64,000 nucleotides of DNA, from positions 1 through 64,000 of the forward strand of contig OX442322.1 of NCBI GenBank assembly GCA_949358305.1, given 5' to 3'. This document shows positions 1-9,554 of this stretch, piece by piece. The stretch's first letter is position 1; each line of letters starts with the position of its first letter. Below the pieces are notes generated by a model, which did no database searches, was not told the origin of the DNA, and worked only from the letters and a program-made list of their open reading frames with translations. A program made the position numbers and the translations under genes. The stretch comes from Strigamia acuminata. Lineage: Eukaryota > Arthropoda > Chilopoda > Geophilomorpha > Linotaeniidae.

Positions 1-892
1 TTTGATGCGTCAAATTACTTGTGGAGAAAAAATATTCTTTTACAGAATATTCTCCCCTTGTCATAAAATTATCTATGGCTCGAGCCCATTGTCTCGCTCG
101 TGACTCAAGTCATGAGGAATTTTCGAGACGCGAGGCGACGTGAAGTCTGCGCTCGCACCTCGAAAACAAATTAACAAGGAAAAAAAATACGATCGTGTGA
201 GCGATCGCGGTTAATAATTAATTATACGCTATTTCGAGTGCAAAGCACTCATGTCAGGTATTAGTCAACAAAATTTCTTCTTCAGCAGCACGGAACTAGT
301 TCTCATGTGCCGATGCCGACTTCTACCTGATCGGGCTGGACTTGGTTTACATCGCGGTCCCAGTTTTCCTCGTCCTCGTGCTCGATGGCCAGCACGTCGT
401 TCTCTTCCTCGTCCATGGCGAGGAGCGCGCACAAAAATCTCAATCACGATTTAAAAAGGATGATAAAACTATCTCAAAAACTCGGTGAAAAACTCGGTAA
501 AACGTTAAAAACGAGGATCACGCACGAATGCAGCGATCAGCTGTGAAAAGCGGAAGTCTGTGTGAACACGAGGTAATCGCGATGGATTCTGGGTAATATA
601 CTCCAGAACCCGGGTGTTTGAGACTAGTGCGCACCTACCCGTGCGCATGTTACGCTACGGGTCTCCTTTGTTCTCACTCCCGTGCGCGATTGCTGCTACG
701 GGGTCTTTTGCACGCGGTATCCGACCCGTGCCGATAATTTTGCTACGGGTCCCGCGTTTCCACGCCATCTCGTGACGCGAATTCGACCGATATCCGCTTT
801 GTTGGACTTAGCGAAATTTTCTGCGACGTGATGGCTTGCACTATCGGTCGATTACATTTATTTTTAGTGCCGCCATCGACTCGTAATTTATT
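1..892 (-). other. Gypsy-A copy 1 non-coding region downstream of pol
   Basis: No convincing ORF in either strand. The stretch aligns by eye with about 26150-27032 in copy 2, the part between pol and the third ORF. Agreement is best from about 600 to 892 and weaker further left. Positions 650-760 hold three spaced copies of GCTACGGG, also kept in copy 2 at about 26770-26880. In element sense this lies just after the pol stop and may carry RNA structure or processing signals for the downstream ORF; that role is inference. Confidence 0.6.
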
Positions 893-3800
893 TTACTTCT
901 TTCCTACGACCTTTCCGCCTTTTATGAACGGATTATCTCTTTTTGGTCGCAGGTTACGGATCGAGGCAGGTACGATATTTTTTGTTGTTTTTTGTGTCTG
1001 TACCTCCTCATTATTGTTTTCTTTTTTATCCGTGTTTTTTGTGTTTGTTTCAGGAGTTTCTCCTGTTTCCCCCCCGACCAAAATTGGATCCGGAACGGAT
1101 TCAACTATCTCGTTTACCGGAGGTGAAGGGGCGTCGAAATACTCCTCGTTGTCACTTGGCGGTGCTTTTTCCGACTCGCCAGCGAACATATCGACGATTT
1201 GGCCGTCAGTTTTAGACTTGACTTGGCCTTTGGCCCACATTTCTTGCGGGAATTCCGGAATGTACGGAGTTAACTCTCGTACTTGTATCGACTTATGCTC
1301 GGTGTTGTCCTCGAGCTTGCGTAATTTATACGCGTTACCGCCATGCTTGCCGATGATCACATACGGACCATCTCTCTTGTCGGCCAAGCTGGCGGTGATT
1401 CCTCTCGCTGCATTTGAGAGGATGTGTGTGTCCTTCCACACTAAATCATTGTTCTCGAAATTCACAAATTTTCCACCGCTTTTATCTTGTAAAATGCGGT
1501 CGCGCATGTTAAAAATGTGCGCCATCATATGTTTGTATGTGCTCGAAATTGTTTGCTCCAATTTATATACATACTCATGTGGTTTCTCTGGGTCCACCAC
1601 ATTTACCGACTCTGCCACTCGTGGGTCCCAAGGCACTCGTAGCTCTCGGGCGAAGTTGAGGTAGGCCGGAGAAAAATCTCTCGTCCTCGAGACTGTTGTT
1701 CGTATGCTGAACGCGATCTCCCTCAAGTATTCATCCCACCTATTGTGGATGTCAGTGAATATGCTTAGTGCATATTTAATGTCCCTGTTGAGTCGCTCAA
1801 CGGGATTTGTTCTGGGATTGTAGGTCGAAGTATGTGACGCCACAATCCCGAATTTCTCACAAAACTTACCCCAAATTTTCGAGATAAATTGGGGTCCGTT
1901 ATCGGATATAATTTTACGTGGAAATCCGTAACGTAACGCCACGTCGTAGATACATTCAACGATTTTCTCTGCTGAAGGTCTAGCGACGGCGTACAACTCG
2001 GGCCAACGAGTTGCCACGTCCATTATAACGATAATGTACGCATTTTTATTTCCCGTAACGGGTTTTGGGCCCATCACATCGACACTTAAACAATCAAAAG
2101 GCGCGTAAGGCCCTAAGAAGATAGTTTCGAATGGTGATTTACTCCTCGGCTTGCACGCTTGACATCGCTGACATTGGTGGACAAAAAGAGCAATATCTTT
2201 TTTCATCCCTGTCCAGTGAAAAAGCTGTGTAGCACGATAGAGTGTTCTGCTTACTCCCGCATGGCTCGCAAGCGGGTGCCCGTGTAACAACCACAGCACG
2301 CGACCGATTAAGGAAGCAGGTATTACTACCTTTACTGCGGTGTCCGATTCACTCAAGTCATCTTGGTGATTTGGGTGATGTTTCACTAAAAGGCCGTCAT
2401 CCAATAGGTAATCTATGGATTCGTGTGCATAACGACGCTTCTGCCTTCTGGTTAAGTTGGGCGGATATTTTCCTGTCAGTACGAATCTAGCTCTGTCCTG
2501 ACATTTTTTGTCTAATTTTTGTTGCACAATTATTTCCTCCCTTGTTGGGGGATTGCTTTTCATTTGCTTGCTGACACGAGCGTGGAAGGCGCTTAGAAGC
2601 GGGTCATTTATTCTCCGCTCTAGCTTAAATTCCTTCTTTGCGTTTGGGCAATTGTCAGCAGCTGGTTGGTATAACCGCGTCCAGAATCCACAGAATTTTA
2701 CGTCTGCCGGAGACGCGGTGGGAATTTCATTCATCTTCCTTAAATCCCAACGGTGACAACTCGTAGGGCAATAAATGATGCGGGAGTCATCCTCGCCATC
2801 ATCGTCAGCGTCGATTGGATCTGACACTGGTGCCCGTGACAGAGCGTCAGCCACGACGTTATATTTGCCGGGCTTGTATTGAATGGTCAAGTCGCATGCC
2901 ATCAGTTCTAACTGCCATCTGGCTAGTCGACCGGCTGGCTCCTTTAATTTCATCAGCCATTGTAACGCTTGATGATCTGTGTGGACTACAAATTTGGTAT
3001 ATTCGAGATAATCTCTAAATTTCCTTATAGCCCACACAACTGCCAAACACTCCAACTCTGTGGCGTTGTAATTTTTTTCAGCGCCTTGGAGTTTGCGACT
3101 TATAAACATGCACGGCAGGTCTTGTTCGACTCCGTCGCGCACGTGTGTTTGAAGCAACGCGGCTCCCAACCCAACTCTGCTGGCGTCCGTATGTAATATG
3201 AACGGCCGGTTTAGGTCGGGTAGAGGCATTACACCGACTTCCGTCAGCATCCTCTTTATCGCATTAAATGCGATGTTGCACTCATTTGACCATACAAATT
3301 CGTTTTCATTCTTCAGGAGGTCGGTAACTGGGGCTGCCACTTCAGCTAGACCCGGTAGCAACCTGCCGAAGAAGTTTATCATTCCCATAAACCGTTGGAC
3401 ACCTTTAACGTCCTCGGGTGGTGGGAAACGATCAATCGCATCGATTTTTTCGGGGCCAATAGCTAAACCATTGACTCCAATGCGATAACCCAGGAAGGCA
3501 AGCTCCTTTCGACAGAACTTGCTCTTGCCCGGATGCACGTGTAACCCAGCTTTCGCCAGCCGGGTGAGCACTTGGTCGATATGCTCAATGTGCTCTTCGA
3601 ATGTTTTGGAGGCGATAACTATGTCATCTAGGTATGCCCACACAAACTGATGCAGGATATCACCCAATACGCTTTCGATTAGTCTCTGAAAGGTACTGGG
3701 AGCGTTCACTAAACCAAATGGCATGACGTTGAACATCAACCGTCCAATTGGCGAGTAAAATGCTGTTTTTAGCTTATCCTCTGGCCTCATCTCAACCTGC

Positions 3801-4963
3801 CAGTATCCCTTCGACAGATCCATCGTCGTAACCCAAGAAAAGGGGCTGAGCTCTCTCAAAATGGATTCGATAGACGGCATCTGTATGGGATCTATCTCTG
3901 TCACCGCGTTTAATGGGCGGTAATCAATGCATAGGCGTGGGTCCGAGCCCGGGCGCATCACGAGCACAACTCGCGTCGCGTATTCTCCCTGGGCCTCGGA
4001 GACAATGCCACTGTCTAGCATTTCTTGGCACATCTTTTGCACTATTTCACGTTTTTGCGGGTTCATTCCCTTATACGCAACTCGTATAGGTTTATTATCC
4101 GTCAATTTAATTTCGTGAATAGCCCTATTCGTTCGGCCCGGTTTTTTCGACAGGATCCCCTCATATTTAAGTAGGACCCTTCGTAGGGCTGCCGCTTCGT
4201 TTAATTCTAAAGCGGCGTCGGCGACAAGTGTTTCCACTACATTGTCCCGTTGCAATTCTGTTACGAATGCTTTAAAATCGTAGTCTTGAACGAATTTCTT
4301 TAGGCCTTTCTCCCACTGTGTCTTGTCGGCCGCTTCTTTTACAAGAGCTGGTGGCACGACAATTGCGGGTCTTTCCTTATCATTTCTGATATAATTCCAA
4401 GATTTCGTTATTGGATTTGGTTGTATTTCCATTGACGCCATGAGGTCTAAGCCCAACAGAAAAATTCTGTCGCATGTGGGCAGGACCAGGAAAGGGTGCT
4501 GTTCTACCCCTCCGAGCCACTCCATGGTCAATAATATAACTCCTTTTGGACGCGCCATTCCGTTGGCGGTTTTTAGACGTATATTTTTATTAACGCCTTT
4601 TATCTTATCGGTGAGACCCAATGATGCTACTATGTCTTCGGAAACGAACGAGCGATCTGCTCCCGAGTCTAGCAGTCCCATAATTTTTTCACGTTCTATT
4701 GTCATGGGCAACATGCATAGGCGGTTGGTGTATTCGACCGCCACGTTGCACATGAAAACACGAAATTCTTCTGTGTCTTCGACTACTTGAGGTAATTCTT
4801 CAAGCAGTAGGTTCGGTTCTTCCGCCTCAGCCTCAGCGTTTGCGGTAATTACCTGCAAAGCGTTGTTGGCCCTGTCTTGAATTTGGGCGTTAGCTATGTC
4901 ACTACCCATTTCTTTGACTGGTGGCGGCTTATCGAACCCTTTGTTAAACCCCTTTTTCTTCAT
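893..4963 (-). CDS. pol: Gypsy-A copy 1 Pol (protease, RT, RNase H, integrase)
   Basis: 1356-codon ORF. Domains in order: aspartic protease with LLDSGAD (Asp at about 99); reverse transcriptase with DYRPLN near 347, MDLSKGYW near 381 and YLDD at about 444-447; RNase H with HTDAS near 591 and a TDH motif near 662; integrase with an H-H-C-C zinc finger at about 895-937 and catalytic Asp near 962, Asp near 1021 and Glu near 1056; then a GPY/F-type module (DGPYVIIGKHGGNAY). All key residues are present. The Asp-Glu spacing is 34 residues instead of the usual 35, in both copies. The ATG at 4963 may not be the real start: the frame is open upstream through the end of gag, and it is -1 to gag with slippery heptamers in the overlap, so Pol is probably made as Gag-Pol. 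Copy 2 differs at only about 16 residues before the C-terminal tail. Confidence 0.95.
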   Translation of the reverse strand: MKKKGFNKGFDKPPPVKEMGSDIANAQIQDRANNALQVITANAEAEAEEPNLLLEELPQVVEDTEEFRVFMCNVAVEYTNRLCMLPMTIEREKIMGLLDSGADRSFVSEDIVASLGLTDKIKGVNKNIRLKTANGMARPKGVILLTMEWLGGVEQHPFLVLPTCDRIFLLGLDLMASMEIQPNPITKSWNYIRNDKERPAIVVPPALVKEAADKTQWEKGLKKFVQDYDFKAFVTELQRDNVVETLVADAALELNEAAALRRVLLKYEGILSKKPGRTNRAIHEIKLTDNKPIRVAYKGMNPQKREIVQKMCQEMLDSGIVSEAQGEYATRVVLVMRPGSDPRLCIDYRPLNAVTEIDPIQMPSIESILRELSPFSWVTTMDLSKGYWQVEMRPEDKLKTAFYSPIGRLMFNVMPFGLVNAPSTFQRLIESVLGDILHQFVWAYLDDIVIASKTFEEHIEHIDQVLTRLAKAGLHVHPGKSKFCRKELAFLGYRIGVNGLAIGPEKIDAIDRFPPPEDVKGVQRFMGMINFFGRLLPGLAEVAAPVTDLLKNENEFVWSNECNIAFNAIKRMLTEVGVMPLPDLNRPFILHTDASRVGLGAALLQTHVRDGVEQDLPCMFISRKLQGAEKNYNATELECLAVVWAIRKFRDYLEYTKFVVHTDHQALQWLMKLKEPAGRLARWQLELMACDLTIQYKPGKYNVVADALSRAPVSDPIDADDDGEDDSRIIYCPTSCHRWDLRKMNEIPTASPADVKFCGFWTRLYQPAADNCPNAKKEFKLERRINDPLLSAFHARVSKQMKSNPPTREEIIVQQKLDKKCQDRARFVLTGKYPPNLTRRQKRRYAHESIDYLLDDGLLVKHHPNHQDDLSESDTAVKVVIPASLIGRVLWLLHGHPLASHAGVSRTLYRATQLFHWTGMKKDIALFVHQCQRCQACKPRSKSPFETIFLGPYAPFDCLSVDVMGPKPVTGNKNAYIIVIMDVATRWPELYAVARPSAEKIVECIYDVALRYGFPRKIISDNGPQFISKIWGKFCEKFGIVASHTSTYNPRTNPVERLNRDIKYALSIFTDIHNRWDEYLREIAFSIRTTVSRTRDFSPAYLNFARELRVPWDPRVAESVNVVDPEKPHEYVYKLEQTISSTYKHMMAHIFNMRDRILQDKSGGKFVNFENNDLVWKDTHILSNAARGITASLADKRDGPYVIIGKHGGNAYKLRKLEDNTEHKSIQVRELTPYIPEFPQEMWAKGQVKSKTDGQIVDMFAGESEKAPPSDNEEYFDAPSPPVNEIVESVPDPILVGGETGETPETNTKNTDKKENNNEEVQTQKTTKNIVPASIRNLRPKRDNPFIKGGKVVGKK

Positions 4964-4986
4964 GAATGGCGCAGACGGTCGAGAAA

Positions 4987-7900
4987 TTATTTCTTCGCCG
5001 CCTGCGCTGACTCGTTTTTTGACTCGTTTTTTGCCATGGCGAGTTTAATCTCTGCCATCTGCTTCATTATCGCGTCAAACTTAGCGTCTTCTTTCGCTGT
5101 TCTTGGGCACTCATTGGAGTAGTGGCCCGGTTGGTTACACTTGAAACAGCGAATATTTGATTTGTCTCTTGGGGCTTCAGTCGATTTTTTCTTTTCAGGG
5201 TCTGCTTTCGACGGTGGCGTGTAATTTTTCCGAAAATACTTCGGAATTCGACCGGCATTTGGTTTTAACCTGGCGCGAAATTCTTCTACCGCTCTATCTC
5301 GATGGATGAGATGTACTAGCGGTCCTTCCTCATCGCAACCCGTTGATAAGGTATCGCGATAGCTTCGTATTTCTTCGTCCGTCGAATAATCGTCTTTTTC
5401 TTCTTTTTCGTCTGATTTTCCGACATTTTGTTCGGCTTCCTCCCCCTCCTTGACCTCCTCCAGTGTCGCTTGCATGGCTGACGCTGTCGGTGCCTTTTTA
5501 GGGGCGGCCAAAGGGTTGGAAGGCAGCGGGGATGTCAGTTTATTTTTTATTTGCAAACCAACGCTAGCTTCTGCCAGCTCCATTATACCGCTAAGATATT
5601 CAGTAGGGCGCATAATCTTATCTGTCGCCCCATATCTTTCCGCACTCAACTTGAGACGTTTTGCGGTCGCTGCTTTCTCCGCTTCTGGTAAAGCGGAATA
5701 ATATCTCTTCTCGATATCTATCGTGTTCTCGAACAGGAAGGCGCTCATCTCCTCGTAGCTACCTCCTGTCGGTGCCCTTTCTTCAAGTAGCACCCTTTGC
5801 GAGTATTCCGACAAACCGCCGAGAAAGAAAAGGTTGAATCCCGTGGCGTGAAATTCCATCGGGGCCTTTTCGAACAACAATCTGGCGCGAATGTCGTAAT
5901 CCATTATGGTTTCACCAGGCATCTGGCGAAGACCTCGCATCTTTCGGCTCACCTCTTCGGGTGTCTCGCCGTAGCGCAGGTCGAATCTCATTAAAAAGTC
6001 GTCCCAATTGACGCCTTTCAATCCTTGGTACCACTCACGTGCCGAGCCTGTCATTAGCTCGACAATACCGTGGGTGAGCATGTCTCCTACGGTGGCTTTA
6101 GTGGCAGTCTTAATTCGAATTACTTCGTCAAGGAAGCGATCTCCCGCTTTCCATGACCCGTCGAAACGGTTCTGAATATAAAATTGCCACCTAATATTCC
6201 CGGTAACACTCATGGTGTCACGTCGGGAGACAGCGTATTTTTTCTTTACGCGGTCACCAGTGCTACGATTACGATCGTTTCGTTTGCTCAGATCAATTCC
6301 CTCGGCTTTTAACGAGCCGAGTAGGGCTCTTCCAAGCTCTCCCATCGTATACTGCCGACCCGTCGAATCGGTAAACGCGCTTTGTCGGGGAAGGTCCTGA
6401 AACTCCTCCCGTCGGTGGTCGCTATTTTCCGATCGACGTCGTTTCTCTCTATCGCGCGGAGAGTTGGATCTCTTCCGGCGATTACTTGATTTTTCCTTTC
6501 GTCTGTCGTCGTTGGATGAGGGGTCGGAGCTGGGGTCGGGAGACGGTGAGCGGCGTGGCGGGTTGCGCCGTGAAGAGTTTGACTCTTTCCGGCCCCTACG
6601 ACGGTCGTCACGTTCCCTTTCTCTGCGTTCATCGCGTTCTCTTTCCCTTCGTCTTTCTCCGGAACCTCTCTCCGAATCGTGATGACTGGGTGCATTTGAC
6701 TCCAGTCCATCTGACGACGAATCACTATTTCCGTAGTGAAAATATTTCGGTCTTTCATCGCGTTTGCCTTCTTCTCGCGAAGAGGTGCGATCATGCGATT
6801 GTCTCCTTGACGACTCGTCGTCTTTAAGGATGGGCACTGGTTGTTGCCACTCAGTCCCTTGTGGATTATCATGCTGTTGGCTTGTGAGAGCTTGCTCTTC
6901 ATTTCGCCTAGCATTATTAGCGTTGATTAATCGCGTTATCGCATTATTTGTGGCTGAATCGAGAGCTTGCATGCGGGGCCGAGTTTGTTGTTCTCTGGCC
7001 GACGCATCTCTCTTGCGCGGAGTAGCTGGTGTTGCTCTCTCCGGCTGGGGTTTGGGTTTGGCCTTCGGCGTGCGCTTTGGGTCTCCCTCTAGGCTCTCGT
7101 CGGACAGCTCGGATGAACTGACCTCTGGTTTGCGGACGGATTTCGGGTCATCTCGTCGCAATCTGGCCATAAATGCTCGCTCTGCTTCTTGTTGCGAGTG
7201 GAAAGCATATCGATGTGCTCTCAGGGCTCGGTCAACTATTTCTACCTCCTCGGGAGTAGTCGGATTGGGCTGGGTTCTGCCGTACTCGAGAGCTTGCGCT
7301 TCTCTTTCCGCCAGCTTCCTCCGTCTCTCGCGAATGGCTTGACGAGCCTCGTTCTCTGCATCCGCTTCAAATTGAGCGGAATCAACCAATTGTTGAGCGT
7401 GTGCACCTTCAACAATGGTGATTTGTGGGGATACACTGTGCGCTTTTAAAGCTGCACGTACGATCTGTAACGTTTCGTACACGGTAATTTTCCCCGTCGG
7501 AAGGGTGTATCTCACTCCTTCCGCCTGTGCCAATTGCATCGCATCAATCAAGGTGCCCGAGACGCTGTAAGGCTGGCTCGAAACACGCTTGACAGAGGAT
7601 GAGTTGGACTTGTGTCCTTCGGACCTGACCGAAGCTGGGCGGCTTTGCGTAATTGGCGTGTTTAGTGCCGAATTAGCGGTCGTATTTGAGGCCGTCTTTT
7701 GTATCGGAGACGCTGCTTTCGGACTGCCCACCTCGGTGTCGTGCGTTAGACGAGGCGATTGGTTACGGGATAAAACCTCGTTTCCGCTCGTCTCGCCGTC
7801 ACGGTTAGAACGCGGCAGTTTGGAGTGAGATTGCTCTTCACCCCGCTCTGTCTCGTCCAATCGCTGCCTCGTCTCGGTGCGAGACGGGTGCGATGCCTCG

Positions 7901-8070
7901 GATGCGCTTCTACGATCGGGTTTAGGCTTACGCCGTTTTTGCCTCGCTTCGTGCGCTGAGGCTTTGGGTAAGGGACCTCCAGATCGCAAGTGATAGTCGG
8001 CGCCTTTACGACTGCCGGCTCTCTTGTTTGCGTCGGAGTCGGAATCTGTTACTCGGGTATTATCTGCCAT
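4987..8070 (-). CDS. gag: Gypsy-A copy 1 Gag with large disordered N-terminal half
   Basis: 1027 codons from the ATG at 8070. The frame is open a little further up but without an ATG, and copy 2 starts at the same ATG. The product is far longer than usual Gypsy Gag proteins (roughly 300-500 residues). The first ~600 residues are charged and low in complexity, with an Arg-Glu-Asp run (RERERDERRERERDDRRRGR) around 480-510 and several Ser/Pro-rich parts. About residues 610-810 form the capsid-like part (for example WQFYIQNRFDGSWKAGDRFL). A single CCHC zinc knuckle (CFKCNQPGHYSNEC) lies near residue 975. The C-terminal KNESKNESAQAAKK repeat overlaps the frameshift sites. Gag forms the particle and binds element RNA. 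Residues ~155-480 differ strongly from copy 2 while the flanks are almost identical. Confidence 0.92.
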   Translation of the reverse strand: MADNTRVTDSDSDANKRAGSRKGADYHLRSGGPLPKASAHEARQKRRKPKPDRRSASEASHPSRTETRQRLDETERGEEQSHSKLPRSNRDGETSGNEVLSRNQSPRLTHDTEVGSPKAASPIQKTASNTTANSALNTPITQSRPASVRSEGHKSNSSSVKRVSSQPYSVSGTLIDAMQLAQAEGVRYTLPTGKITVYETLQIVRAALKAHSVSPQITIVEGAHAQQLVDSAQFEADAENEARQAIRERRRKLAEREAQALEYGRTQPNPTTPEEVEIVDRALRAHRYAFHSQQEAERAFMARLRRDDPKSVRKPEVSSSELSDESLEGDPKRTPKAKPKPQPERATPATPRKRDASAREQQTRPRMQALDSATNNAITRLINANNARRNEEQALTSQQHDNPQGTEWQQPVPILKDDESSRRQSHDRTSSREEGKRDERPKYFHYGNSDSSSDGLESNAPSHHDSERGSGERRRERERDERRERERDDRRRGRKESNSSRRNPPRRSPSPDPSSDPSSNDDRRKEKSSNRRKRSNSPRDREKRRRSENSDHRREEFQDLPRQSAFTDSTGRQYTMGELGRALLGSLKAEGIDLSKRNDRNRSTGDRVKKKYAVSRRDTMSVTGNIRWQFYIQNRFDGSWKAGDRFLDEVIRIKTATKATVGDMLTHGIVELMTGSAREWYQGLKGVNWDDFLMRFDLRYGETPEEVSRKMRGLRQMPGETIMDYDIRARLLFEKAPMEFHATGFNLFFLGGLSEYSQRVLLEERAPTGGSYEEMSAFLFENTIDIEKRYYSALPEAEKAATAKRLKLSAERYGATDKIMRPTEYLSGIMELAEASVGLQIKNKLTSPLPSNPLAAPKKAPTASAMQATLEEVKEGEEAEQNVGKSDEKEEKDDYSTDEEIRSYRDTLSTGCDEEGPLVHLIHRDRAVEEFRARLKPNAGRIPKYFRKNYTPPSKADPEKKKSTEAPRDKSNIRCFKCNQPGHYSNECPRTAKEDAKFDAIMKQMAEIKLAMAKNESKNESAQAAKK
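5014..5032 (-). promoter_or_regulatory. Two tandem -1 frameshift sites (A-AAA-AAC) in gag of copy 1
   Basis: The minus strand reads A-AAA-AAC in the gag frame twice, at 5032-5026 and 5020-5014, 12 nt apart, just before the gag stop at 4987. A_AAA_AAC fits the canonical X_XXY_YYZ form. Slipping back one base at either site enters a frame that stays open across the gag stop and into the pol ATG. A weak GAAAT/ATTTC stem lies about 15-30 nt downstream and could be part of a stimulator. The site is seen directly; frameshifting is inferred. Confidence 0.8.
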
Positions 8071-8124
8071 TTCTTGCTTTGGGTATGATGTAATCACAGG
8101 TTAGAATCAGTTATTCGACTTGAT

Positions 8125-8140
8125 CCCGGACAGGCCCCCA
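8125..8140 (-). promoter_or_regulatory. Primer binding site of Gypsy-A copy 1 (tRNA-Pro-like)
   Basis: The plus strand reads CCCGGACAGGCCCCCA and ends in CCA two bases from the LTR edge. This resembles the 3' end of insect tRNA-Pro (CCCGGACGAGCCC plus CCA) with two mismatches. Copy 2 has the identical site. The tRNA match is from memory. Confidence 0.7.
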
Positions 8141-8142
8141 CG

Positions 8143-9162
8143 TGTCGCGCTCAACTCTAACCGTCGCTAACTCGTGGGTTGATTACTTAATTCGACTAAC
8201 TCACTACCGCTTTGCTCAAGCGGTTTACCCAAAGAAATGATTACACAGATATAAAAGGTAAAATATAATATAGATTTATTCTGTGGGACAATGTACAGAT
8301 ATATCTTATATATATATATATATAAAAGGTAGGTAAAAGGTAAATCGGAATGGGTGAAGGGAAATGGAAAGGTAAAGGTATGATGAAAGCTGGCTGGAAT
8401 CGGCGAGGTCGTCCTTTGTTTCGTTCGCGTCCAAGATGGCGTCCTCGTTGTGGCAACGCGATGTCGTCTTGGGCCGGCGTGGCAATATGGCGTCCTCGGC
8501 TCGTCTCTGGCTGGTCCTTCGGGCTCACGCTGGTCGGGCGCGAGTGAATGCTTAGTTAAAAGGCTTACTTCGGGCTGTTGTCTAGGTTTTTGTGTGGTGT
8601 CCGGCGATCACACAGCGGCGGACTCTTCTGGCTCCCGGCGGTCACACAGCGGCGGGAACGCTCGTCGTGGTTTTACTGCAGTTTAGGCTTGTGCGACCGT
8701 TTGTCTGCACAACTCGCTAAACTGGAGTGGTTTTTACTATTTCTAGCTGGTGTGCTAAAATAGTGTGGTAATCTTATCTCGCAGGTTACTCTGCGGAGTT
8801 TGACACTGACCAAACGTACTCACGGTAAATTGTCCTTTGTCCTTGGTCAATCCCAGTATATTTACTTGGGCCTGATCTTGTAGGACGACGGGTTTTACGT
8901 GTGTTTCTCGTTTGATGGTTGTGTTGGTTCTGCCCGCTCAGTGCAAGGCACATTCCTTTGCACAAAGCGGGGTCGACAGGTGACCGGAATCACCCAATGG
9001 TGGGGTGGACGAGCCATCCCCACTCCCTCAGGGCAGACGCCTGTCCATTGACTAGATGTCAATGCACTGAGGGAAGGGAGACGCGCTTGCGGCTCCCCTT
9101 ACACCCGAAACGAGGTCACGAGAGAAACTCTTCGTTGACCCCGGTCCAGTCGGGTCACAACA
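8143..9162 (-). repeat. 5' LTR of Gypsy-A copy 1
   Basis: About 1020 bp, plus-strand ends TGTCGCGCTC and GGGTCACAACA. It aligns over its whole length with the 999-bp LTRs of copy 2 but with many substitutions and small gaps, clearly more diverged than pol. A TATA-rich run at about 8308-8326 reads TTTTATATATATATA on the element strand and is a promoter candidate. Imperfect repeats of the form GGCGATCACACAGCGGCGG sit near 8600-8660. Short ORFs inside are not considered real. Confidence 0.9.
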
Positions 9163-9554
9163 ACGTCCGGAACAGGAAACTGGTAATTATTTGAGTTTTC
9201 CACCGTGTGATATTGAATAAATTAATCAATTTCCCGATTAATTGTACAGAAAATGACAGCAATTCGCCGAGTAAAAATCAACATCCGTCGACTTCGGGAA
9301 CGTCGAAAAGCAACAAAAAGCACTGCCAAACAGATGACGAAAATTCTAAAATATTTTCTGAAATGTTTCCCGATATGGTTGCGATCAATCTCCAAGCCCA
9401 ACAGCCTATGGTAAAAATGCATAAATGCCACTATTGCGACAAGGAATACGTTTACTCGAGCTCCCTACGAGAACATATACAGGATAAACACGAGAACAAT
9501 TCCACTAAAGTTGACGAAAAACGCAAGAAAGACTCGCGGAAGGAGAAGAATTAG
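9163..9554 (+). CDS. 3' part of a C2H2 zinc-finger host gene, split by Gypsy-A copy 1
   Basis: Two exon pieces. The first (9163-9182) begins at the LTR edge and encodes RPEQET in the frame that continues into the second. A 67-nt intron (9183-9249) starts GTAATT and ends TTGTACAG. The second exon (9250-9554) encodes a Ser/Asn-rich linker, then one C2H2 finger, KCHYCDKEYVYSSSLREHIQ followed by DKH, then a basic tail and stop. Frame and phase agree across the intron, which argues for a real gene. The upstream part is displaced by the element, so this allele is probably broken. Role: presumably a nuclear DNA-binding protein; the exact family is unknown. Confidence 0.6.

Larger units (their letters stand above)
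1..9162 (-). mobile_element. Gypsy-A copy 1, LTR retrotransposon, 3' end outside window
   Basis: A Ty3/Gypsy-type element is read on the minus strand. From right to left it has a 5' LTR, a primer binding site, gag, pol and a long 3' non-coding stretch that runs off the left edge. Order, coding content and most sequence match Gypsy-A copy 2 at 21800-35275, so the missing part should hold the third ORF and the 3' LTR. Both visible ORFs are open. The right end abuts a zinc-finger exon (9163 onward), so the insertion lies in host coding sequence. The second LTR and target duplication cannot be seen. Confidence 0.93.

Noticed and set aside
828-1664. 278-codon ORF antisense to Gypsy-A pol (also 27154-27804)
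   Set aside because: Mirror of a conserved coding region; the similar frame in copy 2 follows from pol identity.
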